The translations under genes and the position numbers were made by a program. Source: Cyclaneusma minus (taxonomy: Eukaryota > Ascomycota > Leotiomycetes > Marthamycetales > Marthamycetaceae). Taken from it: a stretch of 64,000 bases of DNA. Of the stretch, positions 41,100-51,517 are shown one piece after another; the stretch's first letter is position 1, and the number at the start of each line of letters is the position of its first letter. The notes under the pieces were generated by a model. That model did no database searches. It was not told the DNA's origin and saw only the letters and a list, made by a program, of their open reading frames with translations. Location of the stretch: assembly GCA_037179335.1 (NCBI GenBank), contig JAKZHN010000002.1, forward strand, positions 1,302,001 through 1,366,000, in the 5' to 3' direction.

Positions 41100-42420
41100 A
41101 AAAAAAGGCTATTATAATAAAATTTAAAGGCTTAATATCTAATAATATTTGGATTAAAATAACAATATAAATAGCTTTTAATTTAATTTTTATTAAATAG
41201 ATATTGATTATTAAGCTAAATTTAAATAGCAATTTAGATAAATATAAAATTTATTTAATAATTTGCGATTTTATTTAAACTTGTAAAAAGAATGTTTTTA
41301 ATATATTTTTATTAATAATTTATATAAATATATTTAAGATTTCTTTACCCATTATAGCTTGGCAAAATATAAAATACTGCTATTTTAATATTAGCAATGC
41401 CTTTATTAAGGCTAAATTTAAAAGATTAATGCATCTGGTTTTTTTTAAATAAAATGGCTATTAAATCTGGCTATATTCTTCAATTAAATAAAAGCTTATA
41501 TAATTTAAAGCAAATTGCTAGAAACTAAAATTGACTAATTAAATTTAAAATTATTGAATTAGATTTTAAATAAAGCTTTAATAATTTTTATTTTTTGTAT
41601 CAATAAAAAAACAAATATAATTATTTTAATTTCTATTAATAATATTATAGCTGCTGCAAAATTCAATATAGATTTTAATAATTCTTTTACCAAGCTATTT
41701 TTTAAATTTATTGCTAAAAGTTTGGAAAGAATTAAAAGAAATTCTAGGTATATAAATTATAAAAAATAAATTATTAAAAATCTTATAAATTTATCAAAAA
41801 TAATATATTAATACTCTTTATACAAAATTTAAATTTTCCAATAATAAAGAAAAACTATATTTTAATTTCATAAATAGCAGCAATGCAATAAATTTTGCTA
41901 AAACTAATAAGAAAAAAATGAAAATAAAATTCTATTAAAACAAATTGAAAAACTTAATATATTTTATAATTTTAATACAATTTATTATTTATTACGCCGT
42001 AAAAAAGCTAGCCTAACTTATCGCTAATTTTTATAAGCAATATAATGCAAGGCTAAATTGGCTGCTATATTATTTTAAAATTATAGTAGTTTAAAAAATT
42101 AAATATAAATAAAAAAAATAAAACAAAAGCAAGCTAAAAATTTATAATCATGCCTTTTATAGATTATTTTTCAATAGAAAAAATATTAGCGAATTTATAG
42201 CCATATTTTTAAAAGGCTTAATATTATAATTAAATTAAAAGCAAAACAATGTTTTCTATTTATTTATAAAATTAAATATATAATAGCTGCTATAAATACC
42301 AAATAAAAACAACAAATCGCTTAAATGCTAAAAAATATTAAATATAGCAAATTGGTTAAAAACATTATTATATAAATATAAAAAGACATAACAAAAATAT
42401 TATAGCCTTTATTAAGGAAT
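41100..42420 (+). pseudogene. Copia reverse transcriptase and RNase H relic
   Basis: Plus-strand translation through stops follows a fungal Ty1/Copia pol in order. GLISNNIWIKI comes first (family LI.NNTWE.V), then LDKYKIYLIICDF (family L.RYKARLVARGF), then CYFNISNAFIKAKFKRL (family CYHFDISNAFTEA.LKE, catalytic Asp now Asn), then a LYGLKQ-like stretch near 41500. NIIILISINNIIAAAKFN follows (family GIILLVYVDDIAAAAKSN, both Asp lost), then ELKEILGI*IIKNK (family ISKILGIRITRDR) and IQFIIYYAVKKLA (family TRPDIAYAVGKLA) with LLYYFK (family LLRYLKG). The order and sequence differ from the 10982-17514 element, so it is a second Copia lineage. Confidence 0.8.
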
Positions 42421-42845
42421 TTTAGCTTTATAAAAAGCTTAAATATATTAATATTGATTATTGTTTTTTTAAAAAATTAAAAAACAATTGCAAATAATAA
42501 ATAATTTATATTAATATTCAAAATATAATTGCGAACGAATATATTAAGGCATTGCAAAAAATTTAATTTGCCAAATTTAAAAAGCTATTAAAATTAAAAA
42601 AAAGGTCCGAAACAAAAAGCGCCAAATGCAATAGGCATTAAATATAAAAGAATAAAATTATAAAAAACCAATTTCAATATATTGGAATTGCTCCATTATA
42701 ATATATAATTAAATAATATATAATGCATTATAAAGCTTTATAATATAATATAAATCGGCTATAATATATTTTAAAAAGGAATATATTAGGGTCCGGAAAA
42801 TCTATATTATTAAAAATTGAAAAAAGTATTAAAACGCTTTTTTAA

Positions 42846-43010
42846 TGGTTTAAATTAATCTTTTGCCAAAGTACTCTAATTATATACAAAGGGTTACGTT
42901 ATTTTTATATATATAAGCAAGGAAAAAATGCATAATATTTTCAAGCTATAAATTGTTTTTTTTCTTAATATAATACATTTGAAAAATCCAGCCCACGTTG
43001 GATTCAAACA
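42846..43010 (+). repeat. LTR of the second Copia family, right copy
   Basis: This is the partner of 18308-18474, in the same orientation and 165 bp long. It starts TGGTTTAAATTAATC and ends CACGTTGGATTCAAACA. It lies shortly after the Copia RNase H relic and is therefore best read as that element's 3' LTR. Confidence 0.72.
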
Positions 43011-46000
43011 GCTATAGCTAATATTTGAAGAAGCAAAAAGCATTTATATTGCGATAATTGGTATATTGAACCGCTTTTTAAATTTAAAAATTTAGAAAAT
43101 GCGTTTTGCAAAATTTGCAATATATAAAAATAGTATTTTAAAATTCATATATTAATAATTATAAGCAAATATCATTTAATAATAGTTTTAATTAAAATAA
43201 AAAGTGTATTAATAATAGTAAATAATTTAAATCGAAGCTTTTAAAGCAATATTTATTTTAATAAAGGGAATTTTTAATTGCTATAAATTTTAATATAGTA
43301 TTAGAATATTTTAGCGAATAATTGATATATATTTAAAATAAGAATTTGTAGCCGTATAATAAAAAGAGTAATTAGAATATAATATTTAATAATAATAGCG
43401 TATTTTATAGCAATAAAAAAAACAAATATTGCAAAGCTAAAAATATTGCAAAATTGCAATACCGAATTTTAAAAGCTAGCAATTGGAAAATTAATAAAAA
43501 AAAGTTAAATTATTTAATAAAGATTTATATTTTTAATATAATATTAATTTTATCTATTGCATTATATTAAAAGGAAATAAAGTTTTATATTTGTTTAATT
43601 TTAGCTATCGGGATTCTTTTTTTATGCCGGGGCTAAAAGAAAATTAAAAAGCAAACTAAATTGTATATAGATATTAAATTTAAAAAATATATAAATTAGA
43701 AATTCGAGGCCAAAATAAAAAAAACTAATAGAATAATAATAAAGGACGGAAAAAGTTTTTGCTATTTTAAAATTTAATAAAATTAATAAAATTAATTATC
43801 TAAAAAGCCAATATAAGGCTGTTTTTTAAATATGCTATATAAATTAAATAATAGGTAAAAATAATATTGGCTTTAATATTTTTATTAATATAAATAAAGT
43901 AAAATTTAATAAAATTGCTTATGCAATTTGGGATAAAATTTAAAACAAAGCTAAAATAAATAGAGAAACGAAATTGCTATTGAAAATGCTATTGGCAAAA
44001 TAAATTGATTAAATAGTGAATTTATATATTAATATTGGGCTAATATATTTTTATTAAATAATAAATTAAATTTTGGATAAATAATTTAATTTAATTTAAT
44101 TTATATATTTTAAATAAAATTTGTTTTATATAGCTATATTTATAAACTTAAATAAAAAAACAAAATTGGTATATTGAAAAAACAATTAAAAATTAAAATT
44201 AAATATAATTTTTTTTAACAAAATTAGCAGCAATTTAAATTTAGCAAATTAGTATTTTTTAAGCTATTTAATATTATAAAAATCTTATATGCAAATAATA
44301 ATACTATTGGATAAAGAATATTAATATATTCTTTTTTATTTTATATATAAGAAAGTATTATATTAATAGCGAATATAATAGTATATTGTATTTAAAAAAA
44401 TATAGGATAAAAATTTATAAAATACAAATATAATTTTTTTCAAAGCAAATTAGCAAGTTTTATTTTTATAATTATATTTAAATATTATAAATTAAATGCA
44501 ATAAATAGGCGTATATAAAAGCATTTATATAAATTAAATAAAGTTTTCCAATTTTAAGCGAAAATATATTTGCAATTGTATAAATAATAATTTAATAAAT
44601 GCATTTAATTGAAAGAAATTAAATAATAATATAATTAAATATGCTATTAATTATTATACCAATTTAATAAACGATTTTTATATAAATATCAAAAATTAAT
44701 TTAAACTAAATTTAAATGCGTAAAATAAATATAATATATTAATTAACCGGATAATGATTAAAAATAGCAAAACAAATTAAAGTAATATATAAAAAAGCTT
44801 TGCAATTATAAAATAGCAATGGATTTAAATATAAATAAAATATATAATATATAAATTGCGGAAAATATACTAATATTTTATATATATAAAATATATTAAT
44901 AGGCTTGGGCAAATTAAAATTTAAATATTTTAAAATTAAATAATTAAAAAAATAGCTTGGAAATATAAAATTGTAAAACATTTAAAAAATTTAAAAAATT
45001 TAATATATTGAAAAATAAATTGAATAAAAAATTAAAAAAAACCAAATTGCGCTAAAACGATTAAGAATAATAATACAAAAAAGGTATTGGTAAATCATAA
45101 AAAATTAATATGATATAATTAAAATTAATAAATTGCAATAAAGCAAAATTAAACGCTATATTAAAAAATAATGCCGTAAATAAATGATATAGTATAGAAT
45201 TAAATATACTATAATATAATATAAAGTTAAATATATTATAATATAGTATAAACCAAAATATTTAATTTAAAAAAAAACTGTATTTAAATATATTTAAGAA
45301 AGAATTAAATAAATAATAAAATAGGTTAAAAAATTATATAGCTGCTAAGCGATTATTATTAATACTATTATATTTGGTAAAATTTATAAGCGATATTCTA
45401 ATAGAGAAATAGGATTTTGTAAAAAAGGATATAATTAATAAATTGGAATAAGAATTAATTTTAAATAATATATTTAAAGCAATTTAAAAGAAAAATATAA
45501 AAATTAAAAAATCGCTTAATAAAAAGGGTAATAAGCAATTTATATTTTTGTTTTAATTAAATTGGCCTATTAATATATAGAAAGCGATTTATATAAATAT
45601 GCAAAAGGAAATAAAGAAAATATAGGAAAAATTAAGGAAAAAGGAAATATAAGCAATTGTAAATTAAATGTATTTTTGCAAAGCGAGTTTATATTGCGTT
45701 ATAAATATTTATTAATGGGTTAAATAATAATCATAAAATAACATTAATTTTAAATAATATTAATTTATATATAATAAATATAAGGCTAAATATAAATAGC
45801 GTATAAAAGTAATTTATAATTAAATTTAATCTATTTTTTAATATAAATTAGTATATAATAAACTGCTAATATTTATATAATTTATATAAATGAAATTATA
45901 AATACTATTAGGCCCAAAAATATTATTAAAATTAATAGCTTTAAAAGCATTATTGAAATTAAAAGCTTTAAAAGCATTATTAAAATTAATAATTTTAAAG

Positions 46001-46150
46001 GCATTATTAAAATCAAAGATTATAACATATTGTAAAAATATAATGGGAATATTGGTTTAAATTAATTAATTAAGAATTATAGATTTTATAAAATAATTGA
46101 GAAATAAATAAAGATTTTAGCAATTATTGATTTTATAGGCCTTTACGAAT
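43011..46150. other. AT-rich right end of the block, nothing identified
   Basis: No LTR partner or conserved domain was recognised. The open frame on the minus strand at 44739-44981 (80 codons, aromatic-rich) is of the kind expected by chance in this base composition. An imperfect palindromic AT stretch lies at about 45190-45260. A 27-bp tandem repeat lies at the very end. Confidence 0.4.
45922..46018. repeat. 27-bp tandem repeat at the edge of the AT block
   Basis: There are three full units (45922-45948, 45949-45975, 45976-46002) and a partial fourth, consensus ATTATTAAAATTAATAGCTTTAAAAGC split as 18+9 bases. The unit length is a multiple of three. The repeat sits within 200 bp of the composition boundary. 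Confidence 0.85.
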
Positions 46151-46199
46151 ATTATAGGCGCTTTGGGTATAATGGAGAAAAAATAGTTGAAGCGAGTTT

Positions 46200-47677
46200 A
46201 AAGCGAGTTTAAAGCAAGTCTATTAGAGCACGGATATATATCGGGTGCCTATAATTCGTGCGTTAATTTAAAGCGAAGTTCCATCCATTGGGCTTAAACG
46301 GCCATTTCCGGATTTGCCGATGCAGCTCGCTCCATTTCACCTTGCTAAAATCTGCCTTCCATAGTCATGAATTCGCTCCGATGGCTCGTTTCTACCTATG
46401 CAATTTTCATAACCCAAATTACACCACCAGAAGTTTCTGCACCGCGCGACTGATCGTCACGAGGCAAACCATGCAACTCTCCTCTAGAAACCTTCTTCTC
46501 AACCCGTCCGGGCCCGAAGGCCGAAAGCTCGGTCTGCTGCGCGGCAGCCCTGCAGCCATCTCGGCCCCCGAAACCCAGTTATTAATATTCTATCCGTCCG
46601 TACCAGCTGCATACCAACAGGTTAGAGTAGGTACCTAGCAAGGATGTCTTTCGGCCCCCGAGACAACCGCCTGCGGTCTACAAATACGGGCTCATTTGAA
46701 TCTTCCTCCACAAGTTCGCAGGATTTCGCTCCTTTGCCTTTCTCAGCCTGGGGTTTCTCAGCCTCCAGCGCCGTAAAAAAAACACAACTGTTGATAATGC
46801 ACACCCGTCTGCAAGTCCGCGAATTGAAATGCGCAGAACCCGGGCACTGGAGCTACATCGAGACCGATCATCCCGCCCTCTCAACTTCCGCCCGAATCAA
46901 CTCAGGCCTGCTGGAGGATGATAAACAGAGCTACTCACTACTAGAATGGAAAGATTCCAGAACTCTAACTTAACCGTGCAAATCAGGCGGGCATCCGGTA
47001 AAAATTTGATGCGGAACCGGATCGGGTGCGGACACCGACAGTTCGTACGTTTTTGGGAATTCCTACGGAGAAGACTCTCAAAACTCAAAAACATCTTCAG
47101 CATCTTCAACCAAAAAATAACCCCCCCGGCAGGTACATATCAGTGGTGCTCAACACATCGTAGAATTACAAAAAGCGACAAAGTTTCTATATACAACACC
47201 CTCTTCTCTTCGCAAAATCCAGGGAAGAGGCGATGAGCCATCCAAGGACAGGCAAAACTCCTGGAACCCAAGGCCAGAAGGTCTAGCGCCAAGCTCCTTG
47301 TTGCTTTCTACACACAGCCCTAGAGACCGAAAGCCAAGACACTGTACACGCAACTTCTCTGGTATCATTCCTTCTTTTTCTCCAACCCCTCTTCCTCGCT
47401 CCCCTCTCCGGAAAAAAAGGAGAAACAAGAAAAGCATATTCGAAATCAAGGCGATGTATAAAGTGGTATCAACCCATCGCGGCCCCCCTCAAAACGCCTT
47501 CGCTGAAAAATATCAAGCGTCGAGAACACGAGGAACAGAAACCCGTGAGGGTTATTACAATGATGTACAATGTGCAAGGCCGTGGGTCGAACGATGTTTG
47601 GCGCTTTTTCGCAGTAATGGGTATGTCGTGAGCGTCGTGAGACAGACATGAAATGCGGTGGAAGTAATGAACAAGAA
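46200..47677. other. Base-balanced intergenic region, no supported gene
   Basis: Overlapping open frames of 60-117 codons exist on both strands, but none shows a recognisable domain, a convincing start context or a consistent exon structure. The first 120 bp contain the inverted 18-bp match to 9972-9989. This region should include the 3' UTR of the ERF4-type gene. Confidence 0.5.
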
Positions 47678-49675
47678 TCATTTCGGTTCCATCCTCGGCC
47701 GTTCATTCTCAATTGGATAATTCGAATGACTCGTACTCGGCGCCGGAAACGCAATCTCAGGATCGGGAATCTGGATGTCAAGCTATTCGCAAACCGTCAG
47801 CACATTGCTCCATGTTCATATCGGTGCAAAGACCAAGTCAATCTCATGGAAAAGCTCGCATGTACTCACATTCATATACCCCGTTCTCCTCAACGGAATA
47901 ATCCTAACCCCCTTCCCCTCCCCCTCCCTCCACCCCCCCTTCGTCCGATTCCACTCCTCAATCTCCGCTTCCAGTTTCCTCAACCTGGATTTCACGCCCA
48001 CGGCGCCAATATCATCCCACAACCACCCCGTCAGCAACCCCATACACCCATCCACCACAGCTCTCCATCCAAACGGCTCAAAGCACTTCCCCAACTCCTC
48101 ATTCAACCGATCAATCACGTCCCGAAAATCGCCCTCGCTCAACCCCGCCGGATCCAGTATTTCCGGATAACAGTTTGAAAATGCCGGCGCCAGATCACCG
48201 TAAAGCATCCAATCGCGCCGAATCCTAATTATTCGCGTTGTGCGGTATTCGACAGAGTTGAGCGGGACGTGCGGGTTGAGGTGCGGATAGCAGGGATGCT
48301 GGGGTCCCCATTCTTCGCCCGGAACAGGCTGTTCATTCACAGAGCCCATTATGGATGTGCCGTTGGAGGAGAGCGCGGCACCGATTCCCGAGGCGGCATC
48401 GAAGGAGTGGGTGCTGTTGTTGGGGTGTGCGAGGGAGGGCTTGTAGCCGCCGCCGAGGGGCGGGCCGCGCTCGAGATCGACATCGCCGGATGCCATTCTG
48501 CTTGTGGACCCCTGTGGTGCTATTGTTTGCCCGCGTTTGCGCAGTCCGGTTACCTTTCGTGCTGATGTGCCTTCGAGTTTATTCAGAGACTCTGCTACTC
48601 CTCCTGCGCCGTCTGTTTCGTTGTTGTCGTCTTCAGGGAGCGAAGAAGATGTACGGCTGTTTTCCTTGACGGAGCGCGGGAGGCTGACGCGCGGTGAATT
48701 ATTGCCGCTTCGTTCGACTTGCAGACTCGCTCTCGTGCCGTCACTATGTCTTTTCTGGCGCTGTTCGCTCAGCGTCAACAGCGGATATTCGTCTCTTGCT
48801 GCTTCAATCTCTTTTCCTTTCCCCTTGTTCTTCTTCCTATTATCAACAAAGCCCGGATCGTCTTCCGCCTGGCCGGCAATTTGCGGATGGTTCAGTAAGA
48901 CCGGAGGAGGCCGGACATCAGCCGCAATTGGGTTTTGGCGTTCTCGTCGACGTGCGCGCAGAGAGGGGGGACTGCGAGGAGTGGAGTTTGTGGGGTTCCA
49001 GAGGCGTGTGGACGAAAGGGCAGGTGGTGGACGGAGGGGCCGTGTGTAGGTTTGAAAACTGGGGTCGAGATGGAGGTTGAGTGGTTTGTCGGAAGCAAAG
49101 GCGTTGCGCCAGGACCAGCGACTTGGACTGGCCTGGGTATTCGGTCTGGTGCTTGCTCTAGGAGAGGTATGCGCTCGCGGTTGTGGTTGAGCAAAATCTC
49201 GAGTCAGAGTTTGCAGATACCACGGATTAGGAGGTTCGTATGTTGGAGCCGGAACAGCAAGGTTGCCGGGTGTGTTTAGTTGGATTTCGGGCGCAGTGGT
49301 CGTTATTGCATTAGGATTATGTTCGTAATTCGCGGTATTGGGATTATTGGAGCGAGTTTGCGATCTGGCGGACGCAGAATTTCCTGAGGACGGATCGGCT
49401 TGGTGCGACGTCGTGGTGAGTGTAGAGAGCGTGCGGCGTTTCGCCTTTTGCAGATTGAGCGCTGCTGCCGTCTGATAGCTGATATCAGGAGTTGGCGCGG
49501 CAGCAAGCAATTGCTGGAGTGACGGAGCTGGTGACGGCGAGGGTCGAGATGTGGTAGCGAAGGAGTAGTGGTGGTGGTAATGGTAATGCGGGTCGGCAGG
49601 TGGAATAAGGGGAGGCGGCTGCTGCTGCAGGCGCGAAGAAGTGCACCTGGCGTGGCTAGTGAAGGGCCGGCGACC
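47678..49675 (-). CDS. ERF4: ERF4-family palmitoyltransferase subunit
   Basis: This is probably the ERF4/Shr5-type partner of the Erf2 DHHC protein S-acyltransferase, which palmitoylates Ras at the ER (family knowledge). Exon 1 is open from about 49675 to 47870. A GTGAGT donor, CTGAC branch site and TAG acceptor define an 87-bp intron (47869-47783). Exon 2 (47782-47678) adds LDIQIPDPEIAF to the end MEPK. The N-terminal 390 or so residues are Ser/Pro/Arg-rich and low-complexity. The conserved domain follows, with EEWGPQHPCYPHLNPH, RTTRIIRIRRDW, FSNCYPEIL and FGWRAVVDGCMGLLTGWLWD. The frame has no ATG near its 5' end: an in-frame TGA lies at 49676-49678 and the first in-frame ATG is deep inside. 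A further 5' exon must exist upstream and was not resolved, so 49675 is the limit of the open frame and not a start. Confidence 0.85.
47783..47869 (-). other. Spliceosomal intron of the ERF4-type gene
   Basis: The intron is 87 bp in phase 0. Read on the minus strand it begins GTGAGTACATG and ends with GTGCTGACGG (branch site) and TTTGCGAATAG. Splicing joins ...RRTGYMN to LDIQIPDPE, restoring the family's usual C-terminus. Confidence 0.85.
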
Positions 49676-50766
49676 TCAGCAAAGAGCATCGTCAGCAAGG
49701 GGCGAGCCAGCCGAATGACCCTCGCTGTGGCGCAAGTGCTCAGTTATTGACAAACTGTACACAACAACGACAATTGATTGAAGCTCATGAAGATCGCAGT
49801 TTTGTGGGTGACGACGACTTAAGGTGTTGTTAGCCAAGATAGAGTGACTTGCTTTCCATGGACTGCCAATATAAATCTCCCACAGCAACCTACACAACAT
49901 CCACAGCTCCCGAAGGCACACGGCCTGTTCCATGCAGCCCGCCAGGCACGGCCCAATGGCAGGACGAAGTAACGCTGGCCGGGCACTGACACTGCCTCCC
50001 GATAGCCTTGTGTCAAGCACGCATCGAGACTCGCTGAAGCTGCGAGAACGCACGTCTAGGCACACTCTAATCAGGGAGGAATCCCAGCTTGAGCGTCCCA
50101 GCGCTGTCATCATCACTGCAGGCCGTCGATTCAGCAGCCGTCCGGCCCGCGCAATCCCTCTGTCTCAGCTTTGCGCGTTTGGATGTGCCTCCATCGTCTG
50201 TTCGACACCCGACCGTCACCCAACCCCAAAATACCGCCTCACGATTCCACAACCAAGCCAGCGGGCGTTGCGTAAGTTCCTCAAAGCAGTCTAGCGGAAG
50301 CCTTGCACAGGCAATTCTTCGCAGCCGGCGCGCCCGTTGTAAGACGATGAGACCCCCGAGACCCGAGTCGGGGAAGACTATCCACGATCCAGCCCCGTTT
50401 GACTTTGAATCAGCAACTCAGACTGGACCTCTCGAGTGACGAGTCTCGCCCGGCTGCAGCCTCATCTTGGTCATCTCAAACGGATCAGCAAGTCCTGGAT
50501 CACCACCCCTCCTTGTCACCAAAGCCGTGCGCGAAGCCCTTTACATCATCCTCGATTTGTTGGTTCCGCCGCCGTGGAAATGAAGAGGTGAAAACTCCGT
50601 CGTTTGCCCCCCCCCCAGTTCGAGGTGAGCTGTTCCGCATCCAGCATCGCCTTCATTTCAAATATCCGACACTAGACGGAGCTATCAATTTGCTGTTGGT
50701 AGACTGGAGCGAACCGTTGGATGTCGATGGTGGCAGCGGTCTTCAGGGCCCGCGCATCGGCCCCGA

Positions 50767-50817
50767 GGAAATTGCATAGAAGGTTCACTAGAAGCTTTGA
50801 TCTTCTATGCAATTTCC
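50767..50817. repeat. Perfect 16-bp inverted repeat with 19-bp loop
   Basis: The left arm GGAAATTGCATAGAAG (50767-50782) is the exact reverse complement of the right arm CTTCTATGCAATTTCC (50802-50817). The flanking bases do not extend the pairing. It could form a stable hairpin in RNA or be a footprint of a small inverted-repeat insertion. Confidence 0.85.
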
Positions 50818-51172
50818 CGATACGGTTACTGGATCGATTTATGCCACGCCTTGGCTTGCACACAAACTTGTACATGCTCGCGTGTCCCGCGGACGTCACC
50901 TCGTCGTTTTGATTCTTGTTGAGCGAGAACTTTCGCCGCGACTGTGCGACGATGACTGATGGGCCGTTCGTCATCCAGAATGGCCTGGTTGAAGTCGCCG
51001 AGTTCGGTGACAAGCTACAGGTAACAGCCCTTTATACCCAAAATAACTAATCTTAGCTCAAAGGGTCTGATTCCATGTTAACAGTGGAAGCTCAGTTGGA
51101 CTTGAATAAATCAAAACCAAGTGCTCACTGCCTACCGGCGCCCAAATAGAGAAGATTGCTGCTCTCGGTTTC

Positions 51173-51345
51173 GATTGCTGCTCTCGATTCGCACATGGTA
51201 GGTTGCTTTTGTTCACGAATCACATTCCTCGAGAACGAACTCGAATTTCGCCATCACTTCTCTAGAACAAAGAGAATGCTGCTCTCGGATTTCGCACACG
51301 GTAAGTTGCTCTGTTCATGTTTCCTCAAGAAATCGAATTTCGCCA
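51173..51345. repeat. Imperfect direct duplication, about 100 bp period
   Basis: The motif GCTGCTCTCG(G)ATTTCGCACA, then GGTARGTTGCT-TGTTCA, then TCGAATTTCGCCA-CA occurs twice in order, starting near 51174 and 51274. A third partial GCTGCTCTCGGTTTC precedes the first copy at 51158. It lies 170-340 bp upstream of the oxidoreductase start codon. Confidence 0.7.
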
Positions 51346-51517
51346 CCATTTGAAATTCAAGTAAGAATGATACCAAATCCGACTACTGATACCCCAAATC
51401 ATCAAACCCCCCAGTAATCGAAGTACGACAAGTTCTGGAATCGAAACAACTCCACTGCTCCCAACAAATCCAGAACCCTCACAAATCAAAGCTTTCTCAA
51501 CAACTCCAACCACAAAA

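Larger units (their letters stand above)
1..46150. other. AT-rich RIP-degraded transposon block
   Basis: This stretch is overwhelmingly A and T, with reading frames broken every few dozen codons in all six frames. The long-range structure is nevertheless that of retrotransposons: paired LTRs, recognisable reverse transcriptase, integrase and RNase H relics, and nested copies. Where two copies of one repeat can be aligned by eye (for example 1847-2108 against 9641-9901) almost all differences are C-to-T or G-to-A transitions, which is the signature of repeat-induced point mutation in filamentous ascomycetes. A few base-balanced islands remain inside it, mostly in LTRs or at element edges. The block ends abruptly at about 46.15-46.25 kb. 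The individual elements are listed separately. Confidence 0.9.
49679..51517. other. Divergent intergenic region between the ERF4-type and oxidoreductase genes
   Basis: This should contain the missing 5' exon and promoter of the minus-strand ERF4-type gene and the promoter of the plus-strand oxidoreductase. Open frames up to 146 codons on both strands show no recognised domain. A perfect inverted repeat (50767-50817) and an imperfect direct duplication (about 51173-51345) are present and listed separately. Confidence 0.5.

Noticed and set aside
44739..44981. 80-codon aromatic-rich minus-strand ORF resembling a membrane protein
   Set aside because: Hydrophobic, Phe/Tyr/Ile-rich frames are expected from AT-only DNA. 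There is no start context or homology signal.
46288..46973. Overlapping plus-strand ORFs of 116 and 109 codons as genes
   Set aside because: They have no domain, overlap opposite-strand frames of equal length, and show no supporting intron or start signals.
47298..47651. 117-codon plus-strand ORF opposite the 3' side of the ERF4-type gene
   Set aside because: It has no recognisable motif and lies in the probable 3' UTR of the minus-strand gene.
50952..51020. Short exon MTDGPFVIQNGLVEVAEFGD ending at a GTAACA donor
   Set aside because: Only 23 codons. The possible intron (36 bp) is too short for this kind of genome, and the continuation has no recognised domain.
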